Position numbers and translations under genes: made by a program
DNA from: Lactarius indigo
Lineage: Eukaryota > Basidiomycota > Agaricomycetes > Russulales > Russulaceae
Reading direction: 5' to 3'
DNA: 64,000 bases
Assembly (NCBI GenBank): GCA_025766275.1
Contig: JAFKAC010000002.1
Coordinates: 1,054,001-1,118,000 of the forward strand
The notes under the pieces: model-generated
Database searches by the model: none
Told to the model about the DNA's origin: nothing
What the model saw: the letters and a program-made list of their open reading frames with translations, nothing else
In this document: one piece after another, positions 20,466 through 33,243 of the stretch
How the letters are laid out: each line of letters opens with the position of its first letter
Numbering within the stretch: position 1 is the stretch's first letter

Positions 20466-22185
20466 CTACACCCATGCTACTATGCTATTTTCACCGACTA
20501 TCCCATAACGTGTTAGGAAAGGTTGAGCATGATTTTGATACACGCGTACCTTTGCATACAACGAATCCACAACTTTGCTAACTTCTTCCAGCGTCTCGAT
20601 TGCGGCGCCATACGTGTCCTAATAGTCGGCATGAGTCGGGAAAAACGAACTATTCGCATCGCGTCTACGTACATCTGTCTCGGCCTCGTCAAATACTAGT
20701 AGGCAACCGCGTCCTTGGTCCAGTACGCCATGAAAGACCTTGTCGAGAATCATTTGAGACAACCTGTTGTGCAAATAGTCAGCGATTTGAGGTGGGATTG
20801 AAAGAGGTAAGAGACGACGACGCACTTTGCCTCGACATCCTGCCGCCCCTGGCCGACCTGCTGCGCCACATATTCTATTTCGACGACCGAGTACGGCTCG
20901 ACGATGCGCAAGAGGTTTTGTTCGAGTAGCGTGTCATATAGCGCTGCTAGATGCGAACGGATCGTCGGGTCTGACGACAACTCTTCGCGATAGTCACGCA
21001 ACGTCTGCTCAAATGCAGCAAGGTCACGTGTTTGGTGGGCACGTGCGACGGCGCGCATGCTCTCGACGTCGCGCAGTTGCGCGTATTTGAGGGCGAGCTT
21101 GATTGATAAGAGGGAGTTCACGTCTTCCGGCTAATAAACAACGGTAAATAAGTGGACAGAGGGGAGAGAGAAGAACGCACGAGGTTGAGCATGACTTTAC
21201 ACAAGAGCATATATTTGAGAGCGCCGAGCGCAGATGGGTCGTCCTGAGAACTCAAGTTCTCGAACGTCTCGAAGAAGTAAGAGTAAGCCGTCGTATAGTC
21301 CTTGTCTTCTGCATGAAGGACCCCTGATTGTAAATCTAGTGCAGCCTGAAGTTGGGGTGGGCAGTATATCGAGTTGGCGGCTGTGCGCGCAGAAGTCAGC
21401 GAGGACTATGGCGCCGGACGGTAAGAAACATGGCTGAGGAGGTGACGAAAGAGACAGACTTTAGCCTTGGCAAGGTTTCCGATCCCACGGTAGACACGCG
21501 ATTCCAAAAGGTGGACTTCAGTGAGAATCATCTTGTCGTCGAGTCTCCGTAACTCCGTCAAGAGGGTCTCGATGAGCGCAAGAGCGGGTTTGTATTGCTG
21601 GGTCTCCAATTGTCTTGCAGAAAGAACAGTGCTAAGTGATCAGGTGAAAATAATACAGACTATACTCACAAGCTAATGAGCCGAGTTTCTAGGCTTTGCT
21701 TCAGGAATATGCGCTTTTCTCGCTTGGCCCATTCAATGTTATCATTTAGGACAGTGATCTGAGTTTGTTGGCTGTTAGGGATACCGTTGAAGAGAGAGAG
21801 TAGATTTCGGACTGCATGTGGATGGAGGTCAGTATTTCATCCCTGTGAGCTAATTGAAGACGCACTGAGTTTAGCCGTTTTCGCCTTGGCGGTAGAGGAC
21901 AGGAAGGAACGCGATAGTGTGACAACCTCCGCGAGTCCCTGAGCATCCCTAGAATACACAGATTACTGAGAAATCCCATGGAAAAGGATGGGCGTTGCCC
22001 ACTTACTTCTGGTCTTTGTACAATTCCCCGAGTTTGACCAGGGCGGTCTCCTGGTCTCGAAGTTCGTCAGGATTTACCGTCGATTTTGATGCCTCGAGGA
22101 TCTGCTTGTAGATCTCCTCACGCCTTTGCGGGTTCCCAGTCCCGAGAGCCTCGGCCTCTGCAAGTAGATCTGTTGTGGGAGACAT
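20466..22185 (-). CDS. RPN6: 26S proteasome regulatory subunit Rpn6 (PSMD11)
   Basis: Lid subunit of the 19S regulatory particle that clamps the lid to the base and core. It starts at ATG 22185 ([15 protein letters not shown]). Exon 1 ends KDQ at a GTAAGT donor (22006) and the frame continues [20 protein letters not shown]. Further exons give [108 protein letters not shown] and a C-terminal [20 protein letters not shown]-like helices followed by a PCI domain match the family along its full length. The exact end is uncertain: the frame reads through to 20466, or a small last intron ends the protein just after VDSLYAK (about 20550). It is divergent with RPN7. Confidence 0.93.
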
Positions 22186-22305
22186 GATTCGGGTGAGAAC
22201 GACGCGATGGACATCGCTGACGCGTTTCGTCGTATTGTCCCCGATCTAAGGTTAGGGTTTGTGCATACGCGTCGACGCGCTCGTCCGAGTCCTCCATCGA
22301 CAGTC
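22186..22305. promoter_or_regulatory. Shared bidirectional promoter of RPN6 and RPN7
   Basis: Only 120 bp separate the two start codons of these lid subunit genes, so core promoter elements must be shared. I see no obvious match to the yeast Rpn4 site GGTGGCAAA. Palindromic GACGCG/CGCGTC-type motifs (ACGCGTCGACGCG) lie near 22268-22279. Confidence 0.7.
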
Positions 22306-23683
22306 ATGGCGGACGAGAACGTTCTCCCGATTCCCAACCTTGCCCTACCACAGGAATGCTTTGTGCTCCAACAGCCATCTCTTTCCCATCTCCATGACAG
22401 TGCTCGTGTGGCCTTGCTCGAAGGTATCAAGGCCGACCAGATGGCACCTTACTACCGTCTCGTCGTCGCGGCAAACGTCCTCCCTCTGGACCAAGCGCTA
22501 CTCGACGGATTGGAGAAGGAAAACACTGCAGAGCTGGAGCGGCTAGATAAGGTGCTGAAGGAGGCAGAGGAGACCGAAGGTGAGAGTGATATCGCCGACG
22601 CGTTGCGGGCCAAGGCGAGCTACCTCACGCGCATCGGGGAGAAGGTACGTTGACTATCATCTCCGCCCAACTCATCTGTGAACACGATTACCACAGGAAA
22701 AAGCAGTCGAAGCCCAGCAAACTGCGCTCGGAAAGACCGCCGGTCTGGGATCCCGAATAGACATCGTCCTCACGCTCGTCCGCATCGGCATCTTTTTCGG
22801 CGACAATCAGCTTATCTCTGCCAACCTCACTAAGGCAGACGAGCTCGTCGAGAAGGGTGGTGACTGGGACCGTCGCAATCGCCTCAAGGTCTACCGTGGC
22901 CTCCACCTACTCTCCATTCGCCAGTTCAAGCCCGCAAGCGCGCTTCTCATCGACGCACTCTCGACATTCACCGCGACCGAGCTCCTGTCCTACAACGATT
23001 TTGTGTCCCTCACCGTCATCTCTGGCGCGCTCACGTTGAACCGCGTCGATCTCAAAAAGAAGGTCTGTGGACTCTCAGAATTGACGACATGAAGCTGAAA
23101 TGACGTCCCTGTACAGATCATCGGAGCGCCGGAGGTCATTAGTGCCCTGCCAGAGCTGCCAACTCTTGCAGACACGACGAAGACCCTCTACGACTGCCAT
23201 TATGACAAGTTTTTCGTTGCTCTCGGTAAGCTACGCTAGTCGCTCGTTCCAGTTGTAACCGGGCCTAACTGACTGTCTTCAGCGACTCTTGAACAAACCC
23301 ACTTACTCCCTTCGCGCCTCTTGGCACCTCACGCTCGCTTCTATGTCCGCGAGATGCGCATTCTGGCCTACGCACAACTACTGCAGTCCTATTCCTCGCT
23401 CACGCTAGAATCTCTCGCGCACGCATTCGGTGTGACCGTTGACTTCGTCGACAAGTGCGTCATCTTCCGACCCTCCCTGGCCAGTAATTAACTGACACGC
23501 CTTCCTCACAGCGAACTATCGCGGTTTATTGCCTCTGGGCGACTGCACGCCACCATTGATCGTGTACATGGCGTCGTAGAAACGAACCGACCCGCGATTA
23601 AGAATGCACAGACGGAGACAGTGATTCGCAAAGGGGATGTGTTGCTCAACAGCATCCAGCGACTGAGCAAAGTGCTATACTAG
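22306..23683 (+). CDS. RPN7: 26S proteasome regulatory subunit Rpn7 (PSMD6)
   Basis: Proteasome lid subunit. The chosen start is ATG 22306 ([20 protein letters not shown]). An upstream in-frame Met at 22207 would add 33 unconserved residues. Five exons (22306-22644, 22697-23062, 23117-23225, 23283-23454, 23512-23683) splice to 385 residues in a closed frame, the usual family length. The helical N-terminal half contains [20 protein letters not shown] and [24 protein letters not shown] domain follows, with [40 protein letters not shown] and [14 protein letters not shown]. It ends [12 protein letters not shown]. Co-regulation with RPN6 is likely from the shared promoter. Confidence 0.95.
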
Positions 23684-23828
23684 ATGCCTGCGTAAGCTGG
23701 TGCAGTTGTATGATGTATCCCACACATCTTTTTCTCCTGAAATACCATCGTCATGAGAAAAGTGTACGGACCGGAACGACGCCAGAATCCACGGGATAGA
23801 TGGGGTGCAAAAAATTAGGGTATAAGCA

Positions 23829-26800
23829 TTATGTTGCCACGTCTCCCACTCTCGGCCGATTGAGCACTCCTCGGCTAAACGCCGCGGCGACAGCGCGGAA
23901 GCCGTTCTCCTTCACGTCCGCCAAGAAAAGGTCGTGCTGGTCCGCCAGCCTCTCGTTATTTCGGCGGATTTCTTGGATAACGCCGTGCGCGCGCACGCAC
24001 AGCGGGCATTCCGTGTCGTGATCGCCCAGGCACCTACGATTTCCGATGTACAGTGAGTTACGACAAAGAAAAAAAAAAGAAGTGTAGACGGACCGCTGGT
24101 GGAAGCTGTGATTGCACATGAAATGGATGCTGGGCAGATCGAGGTGTCCGCCGCACTGCGAGCACTGCGTGGCGTGGAACAGCCGAGGATGGTCCGGATC
24201 GGATAGCTCCTCGACCTGCTTGAGTTTTGTGACGGTCTCGAGCCGATACGACGCGGTCAGCTGCTCATCCTGTACCCACGCACATATGAGCAAAACGAAC
24301 GAACGAGCACCTGCTTCGGAAACACGTACCGTGTGTACTTCCTCGCGTGCCGTCCGTATTCGCGCAAGTAACCAATCCTTGACCAGCCCGACGCTCGCTA
24401 CGTCGTTCCTGCTCAAAACCTGCACGACAACAAGCGGGGGCATGATCGCGCGCTCCTCGATCACGCGCAGGACCTCTCCGAGATCCTGCGTATGCCGCGC
24501 CATTAGCTCGGGCGCAGATGTGAAGAAACGCAGCGCGAGCTTATACAGCTGTGGTGCTGTGGCACCATACTGCGCCAGGCAGCGCATGACCTCTGCGCCT
24601 GCGCCCGCGGCGCCCTGCCGGTCCTGCTCCATCCAGAAGCGCAACACGTCCTCGTGCATCCCAAGGCGCTCCCAGAGTAACACGAGCCCTGGCGTGAAGC
24701 CCCGCGTCGCGCAGAGGATCAGCGCGTGGGTCGGGTCGTATGGCAAGTGCTCTGCGGCACGCAAGAGCCGTAACGCCTTGTCGCGCAGGGCGTCCCCGCG
24801 CGCGCCATCGCCTGCTGCAGAGGCGAGCGTGAGGTACAGCTCGAGGAGCGTGTTCCAGACGGCCTGCTGGTCTCCTGCCTCGGCGCTCTCGTCATCGCTT
24901 CCCTCTACCGCCATGCCGTCCTTCGGCTCATCGAGGCTCTGACCCCAGCGCCGCAGCGCGACGGCCTCGAGGAATACGACGAGGTGCTCACGGTGTCCGA
25001 TGAAATTTGCAAAGTAGAGTCGTGGGGACGGGCGCTTGATGAGTGGAGGCGCCGCGCGCAGGGTAGAGGGTGGCGATGGTGCACGAGAACCATCGTACGT
25101 TGCTTCGCGCCGCGAACTGCGGTCGTTCTGGCGAGCAGTTCGGGATGAGGCGCCAGAGGAAATAGGCGGGTCTGTGACTGTAGTGGAGGTGGAGGTGGCA
25201 GTGGCGGTGACAGAGACGGGTGAGACAGGTGCCGCTGCAGGAGCTGGCCCACGAAGTGCCAAGTAGGAGAGATAAGAACCACCAGCGGCAGGCTTGGAAG
25301 GTGCTGGTAATGAATCCGGCTCAGAGATGAGTTGGTCGGTTCCAGTACATATTTCTATGAGTAGTTGAGTAGTCTCGTCAGGCAACGCCGCTACCATAGC
25401 ACGGCCATATCGTGCAAGGCTATGCTCCGTCTGGGAAACACTGTCTCAGTATCCATGATATCAGCCGCTTCACAGATGTTCCACGTACGGCTTCCGGCCC
25501 TAGATGCCGCAGATATGCTAAGGCATCATTAAAGTTTCCCGTATCCTCGATCTGGATGCGAAGATAGTCTTCGTGCCGAGACCACCGTTTGGCAAGGTAT
25601 GACGCATGCTCAAAGTATCCTGCTTGCCGGCAGACGCGGATCGCTGTGTCAAGATCGAACGGCAGCTCATCGGTACCGCTCTCTTCGCCAGCGCCGCTGC
25701 TCTCACGCCTCGATTCAGTTTTAATGAAGCTGTCAAGTCGCGCGGCGTCCTTGAGCTTGGTGTAAGTGTTGAGTAAGAGTGTCGTGTGGTCCGAGTTGGC
25801 AACACCAAGTGAGTGCAATTCCTGCAGATACGTGACGAGATTGTGGATACGTTGGGCATCTAAAAACTGAACACCGATAAGGGTTCCACGGTCAAATGAG
25901 ATGAAGTTGTAATACCTTGCGTATAACGTAACTGGGTTGCACATACCCAATCGTTTGAAGGTACTGCTGCATTGCGGCATCGTAGTCCGGCTTCGCATAC
26001 AGATAATCTCCGTATTGCCGATGGATATCAGCCACACTTTCTTGGCCCATCTGCTGCGTTTTTGCAATGTCAAGCGCCAGGACGTAATACCCCCTGCGAT
26101 ATAGCATATCTAATTTGGTTGCGGTCGGTTTTTCCCGGAGACAAGAGAGCCTCCCGTCGTTGGAAAGGACATATATGTTCCCCCATTGCGAGAAGACTTC
26201 CCGTACGTCCTCGGTAAAAGGTTCAATGTGTGCCACGAACTTGTTCTCAAGGTCAAAAACAGTGACTTTGGTGACCTCAGTGCCACTCGCGCCAACGTTT
26301 CTCGCGGCAAAATTCCTTATGGTGGCCGAAGCAGATGTCGCATTCGCGGTAAGAGGCGACGATACGATGACAAGATAGTTCAGGTGGATGTGCACGGAGG
26401 TCTTCGGGCCTGAGCGCCGTGTTGGTATATGGCACATAGCGGAACAACGATATTAAATGCTTACCTTCATATGCATACGAAGAACCACGGCTCTCCGCGC
26501 CGCAGATATAGATAGCTTCGTCCCGAGCAACGACCATGTCATGAGCCTTCCAATCCATGACTGCGCACCCCAGCGCCGCTCCGGCTTCGTGCACCTCAGT
26601 CGCCGCTCCACCGCTCCCACGCCCGGATGCTTGGTATACCAAGACACGGTTCGTGGTCGCAATGAAGAGGTAGGTGGCCGGAGTCTCGTCCGTAGGTTCG
26701 CGGAAGCCAAGCGCCGTGACCGGCTCGGCGGGAGACTCGTGCACAGTGCGAGGCTTGGGAATGGCGGTGAGTGATGCGGAGCCAGAGAGGACGGACTGGT

Positions 26801-27484
26801 CTAGGTGCCTGTAAAGAATCACCGTGCCGTCACCGAGTCCTATGGCGAGGAACGATAGGCCGGCCGAGAGGGCAATAGAAGTCACCTGTCAAGGCATTAG
26901 CACATGGTAGAGTAAAACGAACGCGAGGAAGGCGTACCGGATGCGGCCGATTGCTGGTCTGCACCTTGATGGAGCGTAATAAGGTCGGCGCGCCGTTTTT
27001 ATCTGTCTTCTCAAGATGCCAAATTTTGAGAAGCGGACCCCGGACGCCGTCTTCCTCCTGTCATACCAACGTCAACATTACCCAGCGCAAGCGGAGGAAG
27101 AGAGGAGGCTGACACCGAGAGTCACGAGGTACCCGCGCCTCTCCACCATGTGTGTTACGCGTCCGCCGACATGAGCGACCCAACTTGAGATAGGCTCGAA
27201 TTCTTTGTTCAGCACATGCACGCTCCCGTGCATATCCGCAGCGACAACGCCATATACTGAGGATGCGATGGCTGAAATGGAGGTCGCTACTCGCAGTATA
27301 TGCGGACTCTCTGCAAGATCATGGACGTCTTTGACAGGCACGACGTCGAAGAACGGGAATTGTCTCCACTGACAGCATATCAGACAGTTTCATGGGAGTA
27401 GTTCATAGTACCTACTCCTGGCGCAAAAGACGTCGAGGATGCGGCCGTCGGTTTGGACGGTGTCGAGGATGCGGACGAAAGCAT
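23829..27484 (-). CDS. VPS11: Vacuolar sorting protein Vps11/Pep5 (HOPS/CORVET core, RING finger)
   Basis: Core subunit of the CORVET and HOPS tethering complexes at endosomes and the vacuole. ATG 27484 opens a short serine-rich exon; after an intron the sequence continues WRQFPFFDVVPVKD. The N-terminal half is a WD-like propeller (IALSAGLSFLAIGLGDGTVI, WGNIYVLSNDGRLSCLREKP). The middle is a clathrin-heavy-chain-like helical repeat (LDMLYRRGYYVLALDIAKTQ, YGDYLYAKPDYDAAMQQYLQ, AGYFEHASYLAKRW). The C-terminus is a RING finger: CSQCGGHLDLPSIHFMCNHS, a small intron, then CLGDHDTECPLC. It ends DVAT at 23829. The order and length are typical for Vps11. A serine/threonine-rich insert with poly-proline-like sequence (about 25040-25330) looks disordered. 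Large open frames on the opposite strand are shadows. Confidence 0.93.
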
Positions 27485-27632
27485 GAGATGAGCTCGCCCA
27501 ACTCGTAGCGGGCCGCTCTCGGCCTCGGCTCGGCCCAACCCGTCGGCTGCCCACCGAACATTCCCACGCCGTCAGACAAAGGCCCCTCTCGGATTTTGTG
27601 TCCCCAGCACATCAACCACCAACTCAACACCC
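27485..27632. promoter_or_regulatory. Shared promoter region of VPS11 and ATP18
   Basis: Head-to-head start codons lie 148 bp apart. No specific factor site is recognised. Confidence 0.55.
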
Positions 27633-27980
27633 ATGGCATTCTTTGGTCTCCGCAAGTGGCCCACACCCGTAAGTACAGAATATTTTGCTTAGGATATGTT
27701 TTAGCATTAGTGACTGCTCTCTTGACTCGGTTTACCTCTTACTTAATTTTTTTTTTCAGGTTTTCCGGCCTCTATGGCCCTTCTTCGCTGCCAGCGGCAT
27801 CACCTACTTCCTTGTCTCCAAAGCGCAGGACATGGGTGTTCGCGGTGCGTGGTTTCATATATCTAGCCACCTACCAGCTCACACTCTTTTTTTTCGAAAT
27901 CTTCGTATATAGCCCCGGGTTTCCGTGATGACCCACGCAACCCGTACGCGGCGCAGATTGCAAAGGAGGCGCATCACTAG
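27633..27980 (+). CDS. ATP18: Mitochondrial ATP synthase subunit j (Atp18)
   Basis: Small inner-membrane subunit of the F1Fo ATP synthase. Three exons (27633-27668, 27760-27844, 27913-27980) give a 62-residue protein. It starts MAFFGLRKWPTPV, has one hydrophobic segment (FRPLWPFFAASGITYFLVSK), continues KAQDMGVRAPGFRDDP and ends RNPYAAQIAKEAHH. Length, membrane topology and the DDPRNPY-type tail match fungal Atp18. Splice sites are canonical, with a long T tract before the second acceptor. Confidence 0.93.
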
Positions 27981-30147
27981 GACAGTTGATACGTGTAATC
28001 GAGGTGGCACGTTTATATTTCGCAATAGAAACTCATTCCTCCTTGACCTCGCCCCCGCACAAACTCCGTGTCTCCCCGTCCCCGTCCTAGACCGATTCTG
28101 AGCATCAGCACGTATACACCCCGTTGTTCCGTTCTCACTTTTTGCCACGCGTCGTTGGTAAATTTAACTTTGGCCCTCGTCTTGTGCAATCGCGATCCAG
28201 CTTGCCCGCTTGAGACACAATGTTCGGTCGTGGAACCTGCCCACACGTGGATTGGTGGAGTTGGCGATCTCAACACACTCTATCTGAATCTTGCAGAGTT
28301 CCTTGTAACGGGCGCAACGCGATGGTTGCTAACCGCCAAGTTTTCAGAAACACGCGGTCTGTTTGGAAAGTCGGAGCGCTCCAGGATTGTGGTATCCCGT
28401 CCGCGGTGTCGAAGCTCAGAAAATGGAATTGGTATCCGCTATACCCTGTGGTTCTTGAACTTCGTCGAGTCACGGTCCTGAAATATTCAGTATCGCAACT
28501 TCCTCATACGCCCAAACATACGATCACTCTACCCCGCTATCTCGCGATGGGGTGTACGTGTTCTTTTTTTTTCCACCTCGTGTCGTGAGGGAGGAGGGCT
28601 CGTGACGCCACCGAGATCGATATGTCTGCGATTGAGCAGGATTGGCAAGTCATCGAACCGGCGGAAAGACACAGCCCAAACGCATGCTTTGCTTACGTGG
28701 TGGAGAACAGGACACGTTGGCAGTAACTTGCCCTTCCCTGTCGCGCCACAGGGACAGTGTTCTGTACAGATTTCTACGACGTCAATCATATACGTCGCTC
28801 AAGCCTGACAGGTGTGGTTGCATTGCGTAGGAGTACGTACTCACACTGCGGTCCTGGTAGGTGCGAGGCGATTTTTAGCATTGTTTGTGAGATAGGATGG
28901 GAGAGACATGTGGCGCCGTCATGTCAGGAAATGTAAATTCTGTACACACTAAAAATTGACAAAGAAAAGCCAGCACGTTTTCATACTCGCGATACGAGTA
29001 TGGGAGATAACGAGAGCCAGTATAGTCCCCGCGATCAAGTTTTGACGTCGACCTGGGGTCAAAGTACGAGCATGAGGCAGATGGAACCTGCTGAAGGGTC
29101 AGAGAAGCGTGGGAAGGGGTGTCCGAGGTCCCTTCGGAGTGACGGATGCGAAGGTGCCCTGTTCTCAAGGGGTACAGATAAGTGGTACGATAATGGAATG
29201 CTCTGGCCAGTGCCAGCGCTTCGCCGATGAATTTACTGATTTATGCATATCTCGGGCCACGGGATACATATATTTCTCAGTTGGGGTGGGGGAAAGACCG
29301 TATCGGGGACGCATCAAATCCTACGCGGATATGGGGTGATAGCTGACGAGGCTGAACTTCTTGTCGCCCACGACACGCAGGTGTGTCATGTGCACTATTC
29401 AAATATAGAGGTTCGCTTCCTTGGGGCTGCGTCACCTGCCGCGTTGCAAGATCTAATGACGGTGAGGGTGACGCAGTGCCTTGCACCAAAGATATGAAGT
29501 TCGTCCGATCCGACTTGACCGACGACAAAAAAACGCCAGGGTCATCGTGTCGTCCGACGAAAGGAAAAGGCAGTGTTTATCGCTAAGGAACAAGGATATA
29601 GCAGGCTCGGCCGCTCCAGGCGGAACTGCGCCTTATGTTACGACTGATGGACAGTAGCCAAGGGGAGGGGAATTTGTAGTAGATGGGTGGATGTTGCGCG
29701 GCGAGGAAGGGAAAATGTATAGATCAAGTTCTGGATCATGGAGGAGAGGGTCTAGACCACGGCGAAATCGTAGGCGTTGCGGCAACAATGGCATCGCCGT
29801 CCGAGTATTTCCATCTGGGACCCCAGACACTGCCCACCACCACGACGAAACAAAGTGCACTGTACAAACTACTTATCTCACAGAAAGGAACGTGCCAGAA
29901 GAGCTAACCGAGATAGGGCATTAAATAAAACGAACAAAAAAGGGGGAGAAAGGGGGGAGGGCATGAGGATGAGTGGGGGTGGGGAAAGCGCTGAGGGGAT
30001 GAGCGTGGCAATATTAGGTAATAAGCTGGAGGGCAGGTGGTGGACAGGCAGACGAGTGCGAAGAGCGGCAATTCCATTAAAGCGAGGGCCTCTGTCACCA
30101 CCCGTGCTTCTGCCTTTGTCTCGGTCTGGTCGTATACTTAAGCAACA
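27981..30147. other. Gene-poor 2.2 kb upstream of SKN7
   Basis: Several frames of 70-140 codons lie on both strands (for example 28068-28481 +), but none has family resemblance, clean splice structure or homogeneous composition. The last ~500 bp, with G-rich tracts near 29940, is probably the 5' UTR/promoter of SKN7. No tRNA or snRNA was recognised. Confidence 0.45.
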
Positions 30148-33100
30148 ATGGACCAGCCAACTCAATATTCTAGCCTCCCGTCCCAGACGCATCATTCATC
30201 CACTCGTCAAATGTTCCAGTCAGCGCAGCTCCCTCCACCCTCCCAGCTGCACCATCTCGCCCCTTCTTCCTACTCAAGATCAAATACCCTACCGCCCATC
30301 CCAGCTCTCGCTCCTAACCTCTCAGCGAGATATCCACCCGCCTCCTACCATCCATCGCTCGCATCGGCCTCTCCAACCCTTCCTCCTCTACCCTCGAATT
30401 CATCCCAACTTCCATGGCCAGCACAGCGCACATCTTCCTCCCGCGACGAGCGCTATCCTCCACGGTCGCACGAATCCAAAGTGAAGCCGTTGATTCATGA
30501 TCCGGTACCCCCTCCGCCTCCGTCACAACCAGAACCCCAGAAGGAATCAGAGGATAACATGCCGCCAACATCGGACTTCGTCAAGAAGCTCTACAAGTAT
30601 GCCCTCGTCCCCCATGCCCTGCCGATATTTGCTCAATTATTATCAGGATGTTGGAGGATCCCTCTTTCCAGAGGGTGGTTTCGTGGGGCCCCAATGGCGA
30701 CTGCTTTGTAGTCAAGGTCCGCAATTCTCTCCCCTCGTGCCAAGATGTGATTAGAACCCCTGATTTCCCGCGATAGGATATGAACGAGTTCACAAAGTCC
30801 ATCCTCCCGCGGATGTTCAAACACTCCAATTTTGCTTCCTTCGTCCGCCAGCTCAACAAGTATGACTTTCACAAGGTCCGTCTTTTTTCCATTTCCTCTT
30901 CTCGCCTTCCTTGCCCGCCCGCCGGGCGCCATCTGATCGGACCGGTCTTCCGTAGGTTAAGAACACCGACGAAAGCCAGTTTGGGGAACATGTAAGCTTT
31001 GCGCCCCACCTATCAGCCCGTGTTTTCTCATCCCCTGTCTTAAGAGCTGGACCTTCCGGCATCCTGATTTTCATGCTGATCGTCGTGACGCCCTTGAAAA
31101 CATTAAACGAAAGGTCCCCGCGGCCCGAAAGTCATTATCTACCCGCGGCCTTCATGGCGAATCGCCATCGCCGTCATCTGTCACTGTCGAAGCCTTACAG
31201 GCTCAGGTTGAGCGTCTCGTTCAGACGCAAGATGACATGTCTGCGCACATTCGCCACTTAGAAAACAATTACCAGAATGTGCTCACCGAAATGGTGAACT
31301 TCCAGCGAAACATGGCACAGCAGGATGGCCTCATGCAGAACCTCATCAGTTACTTTTTGCAGATGGAGAATGGTCAGTTGAATTTTTGATGGATTCTACA
31401 CTTCGCGTCTCCACTCTTTTTTTTTTTTTTTTTAATGAGATGAGGATGGAAATCGGTTGGTTATGGTCGGGAGTTGTATGTTGTAACAAATGGTCTTATT
31501 TTATCCCAATTCGTGTCCTTATACCTTTGCCCCCCTAAAAAGCGCACAACGCTGACGTTACTTCCCTACTATTAGGGAAAACGAAAGCTGAGGACCCATT
31601 GTCCAGCTTTACTTCGGATGCAAATCCGTTCGTTCCGACACAAGAAGTACAACGGGTGATGGGTTCTTACCCCGAAACCGACGTAGCGCGTGCCTCACTG
31701 TTCCAAATGAACGAAATTTCCCGAAGGGCCGAGGTCGCAGGGATGTCTTTCACTACAAATGTCTCTGGGACTGGAGCGGCCTCGACCTCAACTTCCGCGC
31801 CACAACCAGGTACGAGCGGAGCGCCGGGAGCTTCGACATCTACCACTACAGCGAATGCCTCTGGCTCAGGTAATCCACCACGACCTCGGAGCGCACAACA
31901 AATCTTTGCAGCCGCTGCAGGGCTTCTCATCCCCCAACTAAACCCACCCGATGGCGACACCCCCTTAAGCCGCCAAGATACGCTGGCCCGTATCGAGGAG
32001 TTGCAACGTAACCGACCCCAGAGTGCTCAAGGCCTAGCTGGAGATGGGTCCAGCGTTCCATCAGGGTCTGACCCATTCGTGATGCCGGCCGACCCACCCC
32101 CGGATGGTACTCTAACGCAGTACGGTCCGCAGAGCCTCGCGCATGAGGGCCTCCAGGTCTTCACCCTTGGACACTTACTCCCACGCTCGAGCGAGGACGA
32201 CGTGAACGGCAACTGGACCTTCGACGCGAACTCGCTCAACGGACTGTTACCCCTACAGCTGAGCGGCGAGGACGATAGCGACGTCGTCAACCCGTCGCCG
32301 ACGACGGCGAACCCTTCTTCCAGCATGCCGTTCGAGACGCGACCAGCGTCCGCGCAGACGCTACGAGTGCGGAGATCGGCGTACGTGCCTGGATGGGCGG
32401 TGCCCCCGCGTGTATTGTTGGTGGAGGACGACGCGGTCAGCAGGAAGCTCTCCAGCAAGTTTTTGCAGGTATTCGGATGCGCCATCGACGTCGCCGTGGA
32501 CGGTGTCGGTGCCGTGAACAAAATGAATCTCGAAAAGTACGATCTTGTCCTAATGGTAAAGTTTTCCGTGTGCCTTGACTCGTAACGGCTCGCCTTACTA
32601 AAAATTCACATCTCCTGCAGGATATTGTGATGCCCAAATTAGATGGCGTGTCGGCGACAAACCTTATCCGTCAGTTCGACCATATGACGCCCATCATTTC
32701 CATGACGAGCAACTCGAAGCCGAACGAGATAATGACGTACTACCATTCCGGCATGAACGACATTTTACCCAAGCCATTCACGAAGGAAGGTCTCTTGGAG
32801 ATGCTCGAGGTATGTGCTCACTTCTCTCTCCCCTTCCGTTACTCGCCCCCGCTGACCATGTGTGTGTGTATGCGCGCGCGCGTTCACAGAAACATTTGAT
32901 GCACCTCAAGGCGATCCAACAGATGGGAAAGTTCCCTCGTATGATGGGCGCAGCCGACTCGGGCATCGAAGAAGACCCAGAGACGTCAATGGCGGTGCAA
33001 CCATCCATGAACCCACCCGTCGAGGACGCCGGGCGGATCGACCCGCTGGCCGGGATGGGCCTGACCCAGCAGCAGTACCAACTGATCCTACACGGCCTCG

Positions 33101-33243
33101 TGAACGGCGACAGCTCGCTGAGCGCCGCGGTCGGCGGTACCGTCGTCGGCGCGGGCGTCAGCATGGGAAGCGAGAAGCGCTCCCTGGCCGATGCGGAGGA
33201 CGAGCGGGATGGCAAGCGTGGTCGCTTTGAAATCCTAGAGTGA
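30148..33243 (+). CDS. SKN7: Skn7-type transcription factor (HSF DNA-binding domain plus receiver domain)
   Basis: Nuclear response regulator at the end of a fungal two-component phosphorelay, controlling oxidative, osmotic and cell-wall stress genes. Eight exons (30148-30596, 30647-30716, 30777-30875, 30956-30991, 31045-31372, 31576-32555, 32621-32809, 32890-33243) close to 834 residues. A proline-rich N-terminus leads to the HSF-type domain at ~143-250 ([72 protein letters not shown]). A coiled coil follows (~270-340), then a long disordered linker. The receiver domain starts at about residue 605 ([20 protein letters not shown]), with the phospho-acceptor Asp at ~655 in [10 protein letters not shown] and the conserved Lys in [10 protein letters not shown]. 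An intron falls directly before the phospho-Asp codon. All key residues are present. Confidence 0.96.

Noticed and set aside
22207..22305. Upstream in-frame extension of RPN7
   Set aside because: It would consume almost all of the shared promoter with RPN6 and adds residues not typical of Rpn7; ATG 22306 fits the family N-terminus.
24112..24942. 276-codon plus-strand open frame
   Set aside because: It is antisense to the conserved VPS11 coding sequence; high GC content keeps the shadow frame open, and its serine/arginine-rich translation has no family.
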